Assembly (NCBI RefSeq): GCF_020905345.1
Contig: NZ_JAJJMO010000001.1
Span: 4,464,001-4,528,000 of the forward strand
DNA: 64,000 bases
Direction: 5' to 3'
DNA from: Flavobacterium pisciphilum
GTDB lineage: Bacteria > Bacteroidota > Bacteroidia > Flavobacteriales > Flavobacteriaceae
A program made the position numbers and the translations under genes. Shown here piece by piece: positions 47,721-55,795 of the stretch; position 1 is the first letter of the stretch; the number at the start of each line of letters is the position of its first letter. The notes below the pieces were generated by a model. The model ran no database searches. It was not told where the DNA came from and saw only the letters and a list, made by a program, of their open reading frames with translations.

Positions 47721-48158
47721 CTACTTTAGAAGTTCAATTATTTCATTATTCTTAGTTTCTTTTGCAGCTTTTAAAGCGGTCATTCCATTGTCATCTTTGA
47801 CATTTTTATTGGCTCCGCTTTTTAATAATAATTTGGTTAGCTCAATGTTTTGATTGGCTGCTGCCCACATTAAACACGTCATTTTAAAGCCATCAATTTT
47901 ATTTACATCAGCACCACTTTCGATTAAGAATTTCGAAATTTCATACTCATTATTCATTACAGCTTGCATTAATACAGGAATGTAGAATGATTCGTTTATT
48001 CTTCGGATGTAATTAGCTTGGGATTTATCTTTTTCAACAATCTTTTTTACAACTTCTAAATTATGCTCAAAAATAGCTTTAAAAAGTTTTTCTCCAGATT
48101 CTTGAGAATAGGTACTTATTGAAAATCCGAATAAAAATAAAAGTAAAAATCTTATCAT
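47721..48158 (-). CDS. Exported ankyrin-repeat protein
   Basis: 145 residues. Signal peptide about 1-19 (ISTYSQ). Three to four ankyrin repeats fill the rest: YIPVLMQAVMNNEYEISKFL, then IESGADVNKIDGFKMTCLMW, ELTKLLLKSGANKNVKDDNG and MTALKAAKETKNNEIIELL. Ankyrin repeats mediate protein contacts; the periplasmic partner is unknown. Monocistronic. Confidence 0.82.
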   Translation of the reverse strand: MIRFLLLFLFGFSISTYSQESGEKLFKAIFEHNLEVVKKIVEKDKSQANYIRRINESFYIPVLMQAVMNNEYEISKFLIESGADVNKIDGFKMTCLMWAAANQNIELTKLLLKSGANKNVKDDNGMTALKAAKETKNNEIIELLK

Positions 48159-48261
48159 AAAAATGATTTTGATATGGTTTTATAAATGTTTGGTTTTGAT
48201 AGTTTAATTAATCACAACTTTAGGAAAAATTGCACACATCTAATTTTAAGAATACAGGTGT

Positions 48262-49053
48262 TTATTTTTTTTCAAATTTAAATTTGATATCTTCAGCTAA
48301 TTCACTTTTATCTTTTACTTTTCCATAATGTTTTTTTGCCTTTTTCAGCATTTTCTCATCATTTGTTGCAATTCCTACTTCATAGAGGCTAAGTGCGTAA
48401 TTACCATTAAAATTGTCGTCTTTAGAAAAATTTGATTGTACTTTTCCATAATATTGAAGAGATTCCAAATGTTTCTTGTTTAAGGTAAGTAATATTGCTT
48501 TTAAAAATTGTGCATCCTTATTTTCTCCTGTATATTTTTTTTCTGCAATATTTATATTCTCGAGCCCATTATCAAAATCACCAATAATAGTGCTAGTAAG
48601 TGCAATACCATAATACCCTTCAGGATTTTCAGGAAAAAATGTTGTAATTTCTTTAAACTTTTTTCTAGCGAGGTCTACTTTGCCAACCATTATACTTGTA
48701 AAAGCTAAATTTTGCTTAAATTCTATTGATTTATTTTGTGATAAACTGTCTGCTATGTAATACATTACTACAGCTTCTTTGTTCATATTACTTAATCTAA
48801 ATGTATAACCAGCGAAAAAATATGCGTCACAAAAAGTTTTATCTTTTTTTATTAAGTCTTGAAAAATTCTATTTGCAGCTCCTATACGTAAATTGAGGTT
48901 AATACAATCTATACCTAACTTAAAAAGTTTTTTAGTTTCGCTATCCGTAGGCATTTCGCAATATGTTCTTTTGCCTAAAAAATAATCAGTTTGAGCAAAT
49001 ACATTAGTCTGTAAACTTAATATTAATGCTATTATCAAAAATCTTGTTTTCAT
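48262..49053 (-). CDS. Exported tetratricopeptide-repeat protein
   Basis: 263 residues from the ATG at 49053, chosen because it begins a good signal peptide (MKTRFLIIALILSL, ending NVFAQ); an upstream ATG at 49125 would put 24 basic residues before it. TPR-like helices run through the mature part (AYFFAGYTFRLSNMNKEAVV, KFKEITTFFPENPEGYYGIA, FLKAILLTLNKKHLESLQYY). The N-terminal part has two cysteines (YCEMP and GIDCIN). Function unknown; probably a scaffold in the periplasm. Confidence 0.75.
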   Translation of the reverse strand: MKTRFLIIALILSLQTNVFAQTDYFLGKRTYCEMPTDSETKKLFKLGIDCINLNLRIGAANRIFQDLIKKDKTFCDAYFFAGYTFRLSNMNKEAVVMYYIADSLSQNKSIEFKQNLAFTSIMVGKVDLARKKFKEITTFFPENPEGYYGIALTSTIIGDFDNGLENINIAEKKYTGENKDAQFLKAILLTLNKKHLESLQYYGKVQSNFSKDDNFNGNYALSLYEVGIATNDEKMLKKAKKHYGKVKDKSELAEDIKFKFEKK

Positions 49054-49280
49054 TGATGTTTTTTCTAAAATGAGATTACCCGCAAAGATTAATTTTTTTC
49101 TTTTTATAAATGTAAAAAAAGCCACAAAAATATTTTCTTGTAGCTTTTTAATTTTGCTTGATAGGAAGAAATTTGCATTATTTAGGTTGTAAATCCTTTA
49201 TTAAATCGCTTGAGGAATTATAAACAAAGTGCTCATTATCATTTACTAAATTTTCTCAAATGCGATATATTCATTCAGGC

Positions 49281-49350
49281 ATTATTAGCAACCTTTTCTT
49301 TTGTCCTGTCTTTATGGGCACAGTTTGTAAATCTGCGCTAACGTTGGGAA
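49281..49350. repeat. Dispersed GGATTGCAAATC repeat, copy 2 (degenerate)
   Basis: TCTTTATGGGCACAGTTTGT followed by AAATCTGCGCTAACGTTGGG matches the TTTACGGGCACGGATTGCAAATC family with several changes. Confidence 0.45.
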
Positions 49351-49381
49351 GTTAGATAGGAGCGATTGGAAAACTTAATTT

Positions 49382-49981
49382 CTAATTATTTGCTTTGACA
49401 GTAGTGTATTGGTCAAAACTTGTATATATACGTGTTTCTTCTAATTGTCCATCGTCGTAGATTTCAATTCGTGTAGTTTCTTCAGATTTTTTATCGATAA
49501 ATCGTATTTCTGATAATCGTTTTTTATTATCAAAGGATTCAGTTTTAAGATTTCTTCCATCTTCTTGATAGTGGATGGTTCTTAGATTTCCATTTTTATA
49601 ATAATAGGTTTTTGAATTGTAAAAATTACCTTCATCATATGTTATCCCTTCATAATTATAGTGGGAAGTATATTTTCCTTCCATTACTAAGTTTTGGCTA
49701 TTGTCAAAAATGAAATAATATGCTCCATCTTTTGGATTTATCAATTCATATCGTATTTGCAATTCTGGGCGACTACAAGGGCGAGTTGACATAAATTCTT
49801 CTCGTCTAAAAACTGTTGTATCGTTTTGCGAAACCCATAAGGTGTCAATTTCAGATTTACTTTTTTTATATCTTATTTTTGAAATAATAGTTTTTTCCTT
49901 CTCAATCGTATTGTTTTCTATAGCTGAATTGCAGCTTAGAACACTAATAATTAAGAGAAAAATAAAAGAAGTTATTTTCAT
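49382..49981 (-). CDS. MORN-like lipoprotein of unknown function
   Basis: 199 residues with a canonical lipobox SVLSC (C17). The mature protein has a linker and YwqK/MORN-type segments (GNFYNSKTYYYKNGNLRTIH, FDNKKRLSEIRFID, EIYDDGQLEETRIY). It resembles the protein at 45897-46472 in kind but not closely in sequence. Possible immunity or surface role; not assigned. Confidence 0.7.
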   Translation of the reverse strand: MKITSFIFLLIISVLSCNSAIENNTIEKEKTIISKIRYKKSKSEIDTLWVSQNDTTVFRREEFMSTRPCSRPELQIRYELINPKDGAYYFIFDNSQNLVMEGKYTSHYNYEGITYDEGNFYNSKTYYYKNGNLRTIHYQEDGRNLKTESFDNKKRLSEIRFIDKKSEETTRIEIYDDGQLEETRIYTSFDQYTTVKANN

Positions 49982-50190
49982 TGTTTTGGGGTTGGTTGAA
50001 TCTAGTTAGTAGACTACTATTTTTAGAGTCTGAATATTAGAGTTTTGGAATTCCTGATAGATTCTTTCAAAACAAATCTAACAAAACTACTTCTAAATCT
50101 AAATAGTTTTTCGCTGAACTAAAATAATAATCTTCTGATGAGGTTACTGTTTTGTCTTCTAAAGGATTATTATGAATGTAATTTATTGTG

Positions 50191-50260
50191 TTGAAACTTT
50201 ACGGGCACGGATTGCAAATCCGCGCAAACTTTGAGGAGACAGATTCGCGCAATAGAGCAG
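50191..50260. repeat. Dispersed GGATTGCAAATC repeat, copy 3 (best conserved)
   Basis: GAAACTTTACGGGCACGGAT, TGCAAATCCGCGCAAAC and a second CGCGCAATAGAG; the core GGATTGCAAATCC is an inverted repeat. Confidence 0.65.
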
Positions 50261-50351
50261 TATCAGTAATTAAGCATAAAATTTATACAAATTTTTAAAT
50301 AGATTTATTTGAATGAGAATTAAATTATATATTTGAAATTATTTTTTAATT

Positions 50352-50377
50352 AAAAAGGAGGTTAAGACCTCCTTTTT
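50352..50377. terminator. Orphan bidirectional hairpin
   Basis: 11-bp perfect stem AAAAAGGAGGT / ACCTCCTTTTT, loop TAAG. It is 17 bp downstream of a TATATTTG -7 box and far from any gene. Confidence 0.65.
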
Positions 50378-50487
50378 AATATTTTTTAAATAGTGTAACT
50401 ATTTGTTTTTTATTGCTATTACCAACAATAGCAATATAATCAAGGTGTTTTCCATGATATTTATGTTAGGGAAAATTAAACAAGACC

Positions 50488-50517
50488 AAAGTCAGAATTG
50501 CAGTTCTGACTTTTTTT
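50488..50517 (+). terminator. Orphan intrinsic terminator on the + strand
   Basis: 10-bp stem AAAGTCAGAA / TTCTGACTTT, loop TTGCAG, seven T. No gene ends upstream on this strand within 4 kb, so it implies a short untranslated + strand transcript. Confidence 0.6.
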
Positions 50518-50589
50518 GTGTCTCCCATTTGACACTTTGATCTCATTACTCTCTTAATATTAAAAGAGTGTTTATTTTAATATAGGACA

Positions 50590-50702
50590 AAAAAAAACGT
50601 TAACATAATGCCGCAACAGTCTGATGACTGAGCAATACTATATTAACGTTTGTTTGTTTTAGCGTCTAGAAAAATACTGAAATCGTATAAATCCTCCTCG
50701 CT
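50590..50702 (-). ncRNA. Candidate small RNA with own promoter and terminator
   Basis: On the - strand, TATCTTTG (50715-50708) fits the -7 consensus. About 110 nt later the transcript would end in a stem AACGTTAA / TTAACGTT followed by nine T (50597-50589). Between the outer arms is an inner hairpin CAGTC-ATCA-GACTG. The 5' part carries an AGGAGG stretch. No open frame of note. No -33 TTG is seen. The combination of promoter box, nested stem and T run without a gene is what a free-standing small RNA looks like; the family is not recognised. Confidence 0.5.
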
Positions 50703-50853
50703 TGTAGCAAAGATATGAAAAAAATAATTACTTAAAAAAAAAATAAGTAAATTTAATTTCAGAGTAAGATTTACATCTTATATAAATTACAAAACTTTAA
50801 AGAAATTGTCAATGGTTATTGTTTTACCAAGTAAATGTTTTTGAGAGTTTATG

Positions 50854-50940
50854 TGTAATCCGTGTCTACAATGTATATTTTTTTGTCTTTTATTGTTCTT
50901 AATCTTTACGGGCAGGAATTGAAAATCTGCACAATCGAGA
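50854..50940. repeat. Dispersed GGATTGCAAATC repeat, copy 4
   Basis: GTAATCCGTGTCTACAATGTATAT, shortened here to GTGTCTACAATGTATAT for the core, then CTTTACGGGCAGGAATTGA and AAATCTGCACAATCGAG; aligned with copy 1 over its whole length, with an insert. Confidence 0.55.
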
Positions 50941-50941
50941 T

Positions 50942-51124
50942 TTATTTTATAAAGTTTTCATATATGTATGAAGCTAATAAAGAGGCTATAAAACCTACAA
51001 TAAAGCTTATAATAATTGATTCAGTACGAACCTTTTTGATTAATTTAGAATTCGAATTTTTATTTTTAGACTTTGAAATTTTACTTCCATTATTTGCGAT
51101 TTGTGAATTTGTGATATTATCCAT
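50942..51124 (-). CDS. 60-residue single-span membrane protein sharing a motif with its upstream neighbour
   Basis: 60 residues. The N-terminus (residues 4-21) carries ITNSQIANNGSKISKSKN, 15 of 18 identical to the C-terminus of the preceding protein. A Lys/Asn/Ser linker follows, then one membrane helix (about 37-55, IIISFIVGFIASLLASYIY) and a short tail. Its start overlaps the upstream stop (ATGGATAA), which implies translational coupling. No family recognised. The architecture (short polar motif joined to a membrane span) is like small membrane effectors recruited by motif-motif contacts. That reading is inference. Confidence 0.7.
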   Translation of the reverse strand: MDNITNSQIANNGSKISKSKNKNSNSKLIKKVRTESIIISFIVGFIASLLASYIYENFIK

Positions 51125-51623
51125 TTTTAGATTTTATAATTTTAGAGCCATTAGTTGCTACTTGTGAATTTGTTATATATACATTATTTATATTTTGATT
51201 TAATTCTAAATTAGCATCATCTCTATCGAATATTTTTATATTGACTCCTTCATAATCTATTATTTTGTCTAGACAATTAAATTTAGAAATATTTTGGGTT
51301 GAGTAAACGATTAAGTTATTATTAGCTTTAGTTTCTTTACAAACTTTTATGAATTTTGTTTCCATACAAGCGATATTACTAATATCAACATCTATTTTTT
51401 CAAATGTGTTCGGTGAGAATGACATGCATTCTAGCCATGTTTTTATTATATCTGCGTTTTGTTGTATAGCTTGGTAAATCGATATTATGTCACTATTTCG
51501 ATCTTTAGTGACCTTGAAAGTATTGTTTTTGTTTGAAAAAACAAATAATATATTTGATAAATAAGCCTGTTCATCTTTATTGATACTACTTAAGAAGTCT
51601 GGTGAAATTGTATATAATGACAT
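51117..51623 (-). CDS. 168-residue protein of unknown function, middle gene of ATPase operon
   Basis: 168 residues, no signal peptide or membrane span. The first ~140 residues look like a compact alpha/beta domain (strands LSNILFVFS, NNLIVYST, VNIKIFD; helix DIISIYQAIQQNADIIKTWL) that I cannot assign; a nuclease or sensor fold is possible. The last ~19 residues (149-167, ITNSQVATNGSKIIKSKN) recur at the start of the next protein. It begins 3 bp after the ATPase gene ends and overlaps the following gene by 8 bp, so the three genes form one operon. Confidence 0.72.
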   Translation of the reverse strand: MSLYTISPDFLSSINKDEQAYLSNILFVFSNKNNTFKVTKDRNSDIISIYQAIQQNADIIKTWLECMSFSPNTFEKIDVDISNIACMETKFIKVCKETKANNNLIVYSTQNISKFNCLDKIIDYEGVNIKIFDRDDANLELNQNINNVYITNSQVATNGSKIIKSKNG

Positions 51624-51626
51624 GAG

Positions 51627-53207
51627 TTAATTTTGATTTTTTAAAAATTCAACAGTATCGTCGTATAAATCTCCTCCATAAAAATCAATTGGCCATTCAA
51701 AAAAACCTTTCTCTTCTATTTTTAAAATGTTTACAACTGCACCATTTCCGTTTGCCTGTGGATCAATCATACAAATTCCCACTTGACTAGGTAATATTTT
51801 TCCTTCTGAAATTCTCCTACGTAATCTTTTTAAAATATATTCACTATGTGTTTCTATTATTAATTTTTTACCTGTTGAATTTTTTACAATATCAATAAAT
51901 AAATCAGCTAAATCAGCTTGGATTTTAGGATGTAAATGAATTTCTGGTTGCTCAATAATTGTTGTGCTATTATCAGTTGATAAAAATCCTTGGAGAATAA
52001 CTGGCAGTACTTGTGATATACCAAAACCTACATCAGTAATATCTAAATCAAGTTCATTTTGTTTTACTTTTAAGTGATGAATTACTTCTTTAAATTCTTG
52101 AACATTCACTTGAATTCCAAATTTTTTAAACCAATTATTTACTTTTGATTTAATTTTTGAATCATCTTTTATTACTTCTGCAATTGCATCTCCATCTAAT
52201 GTGTCTAATGTTAAGTTTAATTTAGCTTTATCTAACATATAATATCTTTTTGGGTGTGCGCGAAGTGGACTTACATAATTTATTGATTCTTCAATGAATT
52301 CTTTTTTAATTTCATTTTGAAAATTTCTAAAAATTGTTATGATTGTTGAAGCTAATAAGGATTGTTCATTTTCTTTTTTTTCTATTTCATTAAAAGAATT
52401 GAATATTGTATTACTTGCATCAAAATAAGAAGTTACCTGTTCAATATCATTTTTGCTTAATTTTATTATTTCTGAAGTTAATCCAGTTTGATTTTCATCA
52501 TTTACATGTAATTTTATTATAATTTTATTATTGTGTTTTAGCTCAATTAGACTTGTTAAAAGTATTCCTTCCTTATGTTTTAATTCGAAATTAACTTCAA
52601 ATGAATCATTTTTGATTAATTTTGATAATGAATCAAGAAAGGTGTATGTCGATATTAATTGTCTTTTTAAGTTTTTACTTAATACTGGAATATTGAAGAT
52701 ACCATGATAATTTAACATTATGTTTATATGCTGTACATACTGTTTTTGGGTGTTTTCACGTGTAGAAATTTCTAAAATTGCATTAACATATTCTTCAAAA
52801 TCTTGAACATTTTGAATTGTTTTATTTTTAATTTCCTTGAAACCTACAATTGGTATGAAATGAGGTAAATCCATGAAAATTTTTTTGTAATTTTTTATCA
52901 AGTGTTCCTTAAGGTATTCTTTTAAATTAGAGTTTTTTATTTCAAAACCAAATTTTAGAGGCAAGTCAGTTTTTTTGTTTCTGAATAAATTTATTGAATC
53001 TCCTAAATTTACATATCCGCCATATAATTTTAATGGAGATTTATATGATTTTAATCCAGTTTTTCCAGTTTGTTGAAGCATCAACATTAATTGGATTATT
53101 GAGCTTTTTCCAACGCTATTTGCTCCTAATAAAATTGTAATGGGTTTTAAAGGTATTTTTGCAGTTTCAAACGCCTTGTAATTCTCAATATTGATATTTT
53201 GTATCAT
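51627..53207 (-). CDS. OLD/DUF3696-like AAA ATPase (ABC/SMC-type), probable defence ATPase
   Basis: 526 residues, cytoplasmic. The N-terminus MIQNINIENYKAFETAKIPL leads to Walker A GANSVGKSS (28-36). A long helical insert follows, then the signature-like ITDVGFGISQVLPVILQGFL, Walker B TTIIEQPEIHLHPKIQADLA and the H-loop segment IETHSEYILKRLRRRI. The C-terminus (ILKIEEKGFFEWPIDFYGGD) matches the DUF3696 tail. There is no TOPRIM nuclease domain. Such ATPases partner with small effector proteins in several anti-phage systems (for example PARIS and OLD/Gabija relatives). Here the two partners downstream are unrecognised. It is first in a tight three-gene operon. Confidence 0.82.
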   Translation of the reverse strand: MIQNINIENYKAFETAKIPLKPITILLGANSVGKSSIIQLMLMLQQTGKTGLKSYKSPLKLYGGYVNLGDSINLFRNKKTDLPLKFGFEIKNSNLKEYLKEHLIKNYKKIFMDLPHFIPIVGFKEIKNKTIQNVQDFEEYVNAILEISTRENTQKQYVQHINIMLNYHGIFNIPVLSKNLKRQLISTYTFLDSLSKLIKNDSFEVNFELKHKEGILLTSLIELKHNNKIIIKLHVNDENQTGLTSEIIKLSKNDIEQVTSYFDASNTIFNSFNEIEKKENEQSLLASTIITIFRNFQNEIKKEFIEESINYVSPLRAHPKRYYMLDKAKLNLTLDTLDGDAIAEVIKDDSKIKSKVNNWFKKFGIQVNVQEFKEVIHHLKVKQNELDLDITDVGFGISQVLPVILQGFLSTDNSTTIIEQPEIHLHPKIQADLADLFIDIVKNSTGKKLIIETHSEYILKRLRRRISEGKILPSQVGICMIDPQANGNGAVVNILKIEEKGFFEWPIDFYGGDLYDDTVEFLKNQN

Positions 53208-53610
53208 ATTTTTGTTTATGAGTTGTTTTTTAAATTATCTCATCTAACACTTTGATGTTTATTAAGGTTAGGATTGAGTAAAGCGGTTTCGGATATTAAA
53301 AATTAATTTTATGATTATGAATCGATGTTCTTATGATTTAGTTTTGTGATATTTTTTAAATTATTCATTAGATATTTTATTTTATATAATCTTAATAAAA
53401 AACAAACATCGTCTTTAATTTAAACCAACGACTGCGTATAAATACCTGATTTTGTAATTATGCTTCGGATAGTTCTAATTTTAATCAATTATAAATTAAC
53501 ATTGATAAAGCTGATGAAAAGCATTTTTATATTAATTGTCAAACGTAACTACTTATAATTCATGTTCTTTACTGAAAACCGTAAACTGACTTAATTTTTT
53601 GAAAAAGTTT
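53208..53610. other. Gene-free AT-rich stretch upstream of the structured RNA
   Basis: No open frame or repeat that I can support; it should hold the promoter of the ATPase operon on the - strand, but no clear TAnnTTTG/TTG pair was found. Confidence 0.4.
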
Positions 53611-53703
53611 CTAGCCCTGATAGAAGGGAAAATCCTTTTGTGCCTGTCCCGATAGCTATCGGGAGGAACAAAAGATTGTAATGGATAGCAGGAATAGGCT
53701 CCT
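53611..53703 (+). ncRNA. Structured RNA candidate (Flavo-1-like) upstream of prfA
   Basis: About 90 bases with nested complementary pairs in order: AGCC/GGCT, CCTG/CAGG, ATCC/GGAT, CTTTTGT/ACAAAAG, and an apical CCCGATAG/CTATCGGG hairpin. All nest in one stem with conserved-looking internal loops (ATAGAAGGGAAA; ATTGTAAT). I remember sequences of this form (TAGCCCTGAT...GGATAGCAGG) as recurrent in Flavobacterium intergenic regions, and Flavo-1 is my best guess for the Rfam family, but I cannot verify this. The strand is taken from that memory; the stem itself does not decide it. Confidence 0.55.
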
Positions 53704-53793
53704 AAAAAAGAGTATAATTGCAGTAAATACCTTGGAGAAATTGGGGTTAAAAAACTTGAAAGTTGAATGATAGAATTTTAAACAAAAATTTTG

Positions 53794-53801
53794 TAATTTT
53801 G
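53794..53801 (+). promoter_or_regulatory. -7 box of prfA
   Basis: TAATTTTG fits TAnnTTTG, 23 bp before the prfA ATG, giving a short leader. The -33 element is not clear. Confidence 0.45.
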
Positions 53802-53824
53802 CACTCCATAAAAGGATACACAAA

Positions 53825-54901
53825 ATGTTAGATAGACTTCAAATAGTAAAACAACGTTTCGACGAGATTTCTGATTTAATCATCCAACCGGATGTTATTT
53901 CGGATCAGAAGCGTTATGTGCAATTGAATCAAGAGTACAAGAGCTTAAAAGCATTGGCAGAAAAACGCGACGAATACGTGCTTTTGTTGGCTAATATAGA
54001 CGAGGCTAATGAGATAATTGCAGATGGTAGCGATGCCGATATGGTTGAAATGGCCAAAATGCAATTGGACGAAGCTAAGCAGCGTTTACCTGAACTAGAG
54101 GATGAAATTAAATTTATGTTGATTCCTAAAGATCCAGAAGACGCCAAAAACGTAATGGTAGAGATTCGTGCAGGTACGGGTGGAGATGAGGCTAGTATTT
54201 TTGCTGGTGATCTTTTCCGTATGTACACTAAATATTGTGAGAACCGTGGTTGGAGAACTTCGGTTGTAGATATGAACGAGGGAACTTCAGGAGGATTTAA
54301 AGAGGTAATTTTTGAAGTTACTGGTGAAGATGTTTACGGAACATTGAAGTTTGAGGCTGGTGTTCACCGTGTACAACGTGTTCCACAGACAGAAACTCAA
54401 GGTCGTGTGCATACATCGGCAGCTACAGTTATGGTTCTTCCAGAAGCTGAAGAGTTTGATGTACAAATTGACATGAACGATGTACGTGTTGACTTTTTCT
54501 GTTCGTCAGGACCTGGTGGACAATCGGTAAATACAACTAAATCGGCTGTGCGTTTAACGCATATTCCAACTGGTTTGGTGGCTCAATGTCAGGATCAAAA
54601 ATCACAACACAAGAATAAAGATAAAGCGTTAAACGTTTTACGTTCTCGTTTATACGAACAAGAATTGGCCAAAAAAGAGGCTGAGGATGCTACTAAGCGT
54701 ACTTCGCAGGTGAGTTCTGGTGACCGTTCGGCTAAGATCCGTACGTATAACTATGCGCAAGGTCGTGTAACAGATCACCGTGTTGGACTTACTTTATATG
54801 ATTTGGGTAATATCATGAATGGTGATATCCAAAAGATTGTAGATGAGTTACAATTGGTAAACAATACAGAGAAATTAAAAGAAGCTAGCGAAGTATTCTA
54901 A
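53825..54901 (+). CDS. prfA: Peptide chain release factor 1
   Basis: Recognises UAA and UAG stop codons and triggers peptide release. 358 residues, the normal length. The GGQ motif is at 231-233 in SGPGGQSVN, with [20 protein letters not shown] upstream and the C-terminal [22 protein letters not shown] segment (here [18 protein letters not shown]). N-terminal coiled domain starts [15 protein letters not shown]. Distinguished from RF2 by length, the absence of an in-frame UGA near codon 25 and the overall pattern. Single gene with its own terminator. Confidence 0.96.
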   Translation: MLDRLQIVKQRFDEISDLIIQPDVISDQKRYVQLNQEYKSLKALAEKRDEYVLLLANIDEANEIIADGSDADMVEMAKMQLDEAKQRLPELEDEIKFMLIPKDPEDAKNVMVEIRAGTGGDEASIFAGDLFRMYTKYCENRGWRTSVVDMNEGTSGGFKEVIFEVTGEDVYGTLKFEAGVHRVQRVPQTETQGRVHTSAATVMVLPEAEEFDVQIDMNDVRVDFFCSSGPGGQSVNTTKSAVRLTHIPTGLVAQCQDQKSQHKNKDKALNVLRSRLYEQELAKKEAEDATKRTSQVSSGDRSAKIRTYNYAQGRVTDHRVGLTLYDLGNIMNGDIQKIVDELQLVNNTEKLKEASEVF

Positions 54902-54930
54902 TTTAAGAAGCTACTTTTTTAAGATTATAT

Positions 54931-54964
54931 AAATGCCTGACAAATTTTTGTCAGGCATTTTTTT
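54931..54964 (+). terminator. Intrinsic terminator of prfA
   Basis: 14-bp stem AAATGCCTGACAAA / TTTGTCAGGCATTT with a seven-T run, 29 bp after the stop. Confidence 0.9.
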
Positions 54965-55027
54965 ATGCCTTTAATTTTAGAATGTAATGAGATGTTGGGC
55001 GGAGTAAGGTGCTTAGAGATTCAACTA

Positions 55028-55795
55028 TTATTGGAAATATTTGTTGGGAGTTTCTTTCATGTATTTTTTAAAAAATTCAATAAAAGCACTGTCGCTTGAG
55101 AATTCTAAATCGTGGGCTGTTTCTCCAACATTTCGCCCTTCGGCAAGTAGTTCAATCGATTTGTGAAGCCGCCATTGCTGTCTCCATTCCTGATACGACA
55201 TTCCTGTTTCTCTAGAGAATATGCGAGTAACGGTTTTTTCGCTTAATCCAATTTCTGAGGCTAATTGTTTAAGAAAAGGAGGTATTGCCTTGCCCAGATT
55301 CCAATGTTCGATATGGCGGTTTAGTTTTGAGGTTTTAGGCAGTATTAAAGATAGATTCTCTTTTGTACTCCCGTTTAATTCCTCGAAGAAAAGAGCCAAA
55401 GTGTTTTTTTGTAAGTCAATTGGCATATCCCAATTCCATAGCGAAATACGCTCAATCAATTGTTTAAGTAGCTCATTGATATTCATAATTGCTACTTGGT
55501 TTGGTAGTTCTGGAAAATGACTAATATCAAAATATATAGAACGATACATGGCTACATTTCGTACTATAACTCTATGGCTGCAATTTGCGGGAATCCATGC
55601 AGCCATTGTTGGAGGGAGGATATATTGATTGTCGGTAGTATTAAATGTCATGCACCCGCTAGGGGTATAGAGAAGCTGAGCTTTATTGTGCTCATGAAAT
55701 CCAGAATCATGGGTTGTGAAATCTGATGCAATACCTATCACTGGAGCCTGTATTTCATCCGGATTAAAATAATTTTCTTTAGATATAAATGCCAT
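55028..55795 (-). CDS. AraC family transcriptional regulator (divergent to MFS transporter)
   Basis: 255 residues. N-terminal cupin-like sensor domain (HEHNKAQLLYTPSGCMTFNT, PTMAAWIPANCSHRVIV) and C-terminal double helix-turn-helix of AraC type (LASEIGLSEKTVTRIFSRET, MSYQEWRQQWRLHKSIELLA, FSSDSAFIEFFKKYMKETPN). This arrangement matches YdeC/NimR-type regulators that control an adjacent exporter. It is divergent to the MFS gene, with 92 bp between starts, so local regulation is likely. The effector is unknown. Confidence 0.88.
   Translation of the reverse strand: MAFISKENYFNPDEIQAPVIGIASDFTTHDSGFHEHNKAQLLYTPSGCMTFNTTDNQYILPPTMAAWIPANCSHRVIVRNVAMYRSIYFDISHFPELPNQVAIMNINELLKQLIERISLWNWDMPIDLQKNTLALFFEELNGSTKENLSLILPKTSKLNRHIEHWNLGKAIPPFLKQLASEIGLSEKTVTRIFSRETGMSYQEWRQQWRLHKSIELLAEGRNVGETAHDLEFSSDSAFIEFFKKYMKETPNKYFQ

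Larger units (their letters stand above)
49982..50941. other. 960-bp gene-free stretch with repeats, hairpins and small-RNA signals
   Basis: No credible protein gene. It holds a repeat copy (about 50191-50260), a + strand -7 box TATATTTG (50328-50335), three hairpins (50352-50377, 50412-50435, 50488-50517), a - strand small-RNA candidate (50590-50702) and another repeat copy (50854-50940). Confidence 0.6.

Noticed and set aside
50590..50655. Integron attC-like site
   Set aside because: The AACGTTAA/TTAACGTT arms suggested it, but the RYYYAAC/GTTRRRY boxes do not fit and no integrase is near; the T run and promoter favour a small RNA.
50862..51167. 101-codon open frame on + strand over the 60-aa membrane protein gene
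   Set aside because: It is antisense to the better-supported operon genes, hydrophobic by virtue of the complementary strand, and partly runs through a repeat copy.
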